DNA from: Tetragonia tetragonoides
Lineage: Eukaryota; Streptophyta; Magnoliopsida; Caryophyllales; Aizoaceae
DNA: 64,000 bases
Reading direction: 5' to 3'
Assembly: GCA_038025085.1 (NCBI GenBank)
Contig: CM076141.1
Coordinates: 25,606,501 to 25,670,500, forward strand
The notes beneath the pieces were generated by a model. That model was not told the DNA's origin. It ran no database searches and saw only the letters and a list, made by a program, of their open reading frames with translations. Positions 61,601-64,000 of the stretch are shown here, one piece after another; within the stretch, counting starts at the first letter, position 1; the number at the start of each line of letters is the position of its first letter. The position numbers and the translations under genes were made by a program.

Positions 61601-64000
61601 TGAAACTACACCTAGGATGTTTACAGTTACAAAGAAGCTTCTTCTTATGCTTTTGAATGCATTTACGCGTTTTAAAAGCTCATACGAGTAGGGTGAAAGA
61701 GATTTGAGTTCTTTTGTGTTGTATATTAAGAGAAAGCATCCAAATACGTTGTTTGCATTCATTTGAGTGTGAAACTACACCTAGGATGTTTACAGCTACA
61801 AACAAGCTTCAACTCAAGCTTTTGAATGCATTTACGCGTTTTAAAAGCTCATACGAGGAGGGTGAAAGAGATTTGAGTTCTTTTGTGTTGTATATTAAGA
61901 GAAAGCATCCAAATACTTTGTTTGCATTCATTTGACTGTGAAACTACACCTAGGATGTTTACAAGTACAAACAAGCTTCAACTCAAGCTTTTGAATGTAT
62001 TTACGCGTTTTAACAGCTCTTACGACTAGGGTGATAGAAATTGAGTTCTTTTATGTTGTATATTAAGAGAAAGCATCCAAATACTTTGTTTGCATTCATT
62101 TGAGTGTGAAACTACACCTAGGATGTTTACAAGTACAAACAAGCTTCAACTCAAGCTTTTGAATGTATTTACGCGTTTTAACAGCTCATACGACTAGGGT
62201 GATGGAAATTGAGTTCTTTTGTGTTGTATATTAAGAGAAAGCATCCAAATACTTTGTTTGCATTCATTTGAGTGTGAAACTACACCTAGGATGTTTACAG
62301 TTACAAAGAAGCTTCAACTCAAGCTTTTGAATGCATTTACGCGTTTTAAAAGCTCATACGAGTAGGGTGAAAGAGATTTGAGTTCTTTTGTGTTGTATAT
62401 TAAGAGAAAGCATCCAAATACTTTGTTTGGATTCATTTGAGTGTGAAACTACACCTAGGATGTTTACAAGTACAAACAAGCTTCAACTCAAGCTTTTGAA
62501 TGTATTTAAGCGTTTTAACAGCTCTTACGACTAGGGTGAAAGAGATTTGACATCTTTTGTGTTGTATATTAAGAGAAAACATCCAAATACTTTTTTTGCA
62601 TTCATTTGAGTGTGAAACTATACCTAGGAGGTTTACAGTTACAAACAAGCTTCAACTGATGATTTTGAATGCATTTACGCGTTTTAAAAGCTCATACGAG
62701 TAGGGTGAAAGAGATTTGAGTTCTTCTGTGTTGTATATTAAGAGAAAGCATCCAAATACGTTGTTTGCATTCATTTGAGTGTGAAACTACACATAGGATA
62801 TTTACAGTTACAAACAAGCTTCAACTCATGCTTTTGAATGCATTTACGCGTTTTAATAGCTCATACGAGTAGGATGAAAGAGATTTGAGTTCTTTTTTGT
62901 TGTATATTAAGAGAAAGCATCCAAAAACTTTGTTTGCATTCATTTGAGTGTGAAACTACACCTACGATGTTTACAAGTACAAACAAGCTTCAACTCAAGC
63001 TTTTTATTGTATTTACGCATTTTAATAGCTCTTACGACTAGGGTGATAGAAATTGTGTTCTTTTGTGTTGTATATTAAGAGAAAGCATCCAAATACTTTG
63101 TTTGCATTCATTAGAGTGTGAAACTACACCTAGGATGTTTACAAGTACAAACAAGCTTCAACTCAAGCTTTTGAATGTATTTACGCGTTTTAACAGCTCA
63201 TACGACTAGGGTGATGGAAATTGAGTTCTTTTGTGTTGTATATTAAGAGAAAGCATCCAAATACTTTGTTTGCATTCATTTGAGTGTGAAAATACACCTA
63301 GGATGTTTAATAGTACAAACAAGCTTCAACTCAAGCTTTTGAATGTATTTAAGCGTTTTAACAGCTTTTACGACTAGGGTGATAGAAATTGAGTTCTTTT
63401 GTGTTATATATTAAGAGAAAGCATCCAAACACTTTGTTTGCATTCATTTGAGTGTGAAACTACACCTAGGATGTTTACAGTTACAAAGAAGCTTCAACTC
63501 AAGCTTTTGAATGCATTTACGCATTTTAAAAGCTCATACGAGTAGGGTGAATGAGATTTGAGTTCTTTTGTGTTGTATATTAAGAGAAAGCATCCAAATA
63601 CGTTGTTTCATTCATTTGAGTGTGAAACTACACCTAGGATGTTTACAGTTACAAACAAGCTTCAACTCATGCTTTTGAATGCATTTACGCGTTTTAAAAG
63701 CTCATACGAGTAGGATGAAAGAGATTTGAGTTCTTTTGTGTTGTATATTAAGAGAAAGCATCCAATTACTTTGTTTGCATTCATTTGAGTGTGAAACTAA
63801 CCTAGGATGTTTACAAGTACAAACAAGCTTCAACTCAAGCTTTTGAATGTATTTACGCGTTTAAACAGCTCTTACGACTAGGGTGATAGAAATTGAGTTC
63901 TTTTGTGTTGTATATTAAGAGAAAGCATCCAAATACTTTGTTTGCATTCATTTGAGTGTGAAACTACACCTAGGATGTTTACAAGTACAGACAAGCTTCA
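58665..64000 (+). repeat. 20-monomer higher-order repeat, 3,368 bp, running off the window
   Basis: Landmarks repeat 3,368 bp apart. CGTTGTTTCATTC, with its missing base, has GTTGTTT ending at 60,240 and 63,608. TTTTTATTGTATTTACGC is near 59,633 and 63,001. GATGATTTTG, CATTAGAGTG, GAAACTAACCTAGG and ACAGACAAGC also keep this spacing. The final base of the window corresponds to 60,632, still inside the copy. The first copy begins near 58,665 and the second near 62,033. The unit is 12 bp shorter than 20 x 169, because it contains several 168-bp type-B monomers and one-to-three-base deletions. Confidence 0.88.

Larger units (their letters stand above)
39679..64000 (+). repeat. Satellite block III: 169-bp tandem repeat, about 144 monomers
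   Basis: This is the same satellite and the same orientation as block I, continuing to the end of the window without interruption. Its variant spectrum differs. AACTCATGC (for AACTCAAGC), GGGTGTTGGAAATTG, ACAAAGAAGC, CAACTCTTCTTTTG, GATGATTTTG and a 2-bp-longer GAATGTGTGAAAC form recur in ordered sets, whereas TTTTGTATTG and GGGTCAAAG, common in block I, were not seen. Long-period duplications are clean here: 1,352, 2,703 and 3,368 bp, with 4,053-, 4,389- and 5,070-bp offsets between blocks, implying recent homogenisation by unequal exchange. I see no non-satellite sequence and no supportable gene in this stretch. Confidence 0.97.

Noticed and set aside
3449..62648. Many 67-152-codon open frames such as those starting MFVTVNLLGVVSHS, MCCILRESIQ and MNANKVFG
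   Set aside because: They fall wholly in satellite DNA, recur wherever the monomer recurs, occur on both strands over the same bases, and change with single-base monomer variants. They are by-products of the repeat, not genes.
1..64000. CRISPR array
   Set aside because: The repeat is a 169-bp unit with no alternating short repeats and unique spacers, and all associated signals are eukaryotic.
1..64000. CENP-B box in the monomer
   Set aside because: No match to the mammalian CENP-B box pattern was seen in the common monomer. The TTCG/CGGG core is absent.
1..64000. Naming the host species or a known satellite family
   Set aside because: I could not match the 169-bp unit to any family I remember with confidence. 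A database search would settle it.

Overview
The window is almost entirely one tandem satellite DNA. By hand count of the most common form, the repeat unit is 169 bp, is AT-rich, and runs head-to-tail in a single orientation from base 1 to base 64,000. It is broken only once, by a retroelement cluster at about 35,436-39,678. Roughly 59.7 kb is satellite, about 350-360 monomers. This points to a eukaryotic, most probably plant, (peri)centromeric array. The reasons are the near-nucleosomal unit length, the nested higher-order repeats (HORs), and the inserted LTR retrotransposon whose primer-binding site matches the plant initiator-Met tRNA 3' end. I do not recognise the satellite family from memory, so I name no species and cannot prove centromere function.

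Layout. 1-35,435: satellite block I. It is fairly heterogeneous to about 25 kb, with mosaic HORs of 5, 7, 9, 13, 18 and 25 monomers, then a clean 11-mer HOR (1,858 bp) at about 25,850-31,300 and a 6-mer HOR (1,015 bp) at about 31,286-33,400. 35,436-36,120: truncated LTR. 36,121-36,971: five satellite monomers. 36,972-39,678: a short, non-autonomous LTR retrotransposon on the minus strand. It has two dissimilar LTRs, a primer-binding site, a polypurine tract, one unrecognised 164-codon ORF and an inverted, internally deleted LTR. 39,679-64,000: satellite block III, with HORs of 8 monomers (1,352 bp), 16 monomers (2,703 bp, two almost identical copies) and 20 monomers (3,368 bp, running off the end), plus longer-range block copies.

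There are no host protein genes, rRNA, tRNA or CRISPR arrays that I can support. The many 67-152-codon open frames in the satellite are by-products of the repeat: the same few peptides recur because the monomer recurs. The most interesting points are: (i) the retroelement/satellite composite appears to be bounded by one in-phase 5-bp target-site duplication, although it contains two LTR subfamilies and five satellite monomers; (ii) several HOR periods are layered and mosaic, with recombination switch points that can be placed to within tens of bases; (iii) satellite variants differ on the two sides of the retroelement cluster. Percent identities given here are by-eye estimates from partial comparisons, not computed alignments.
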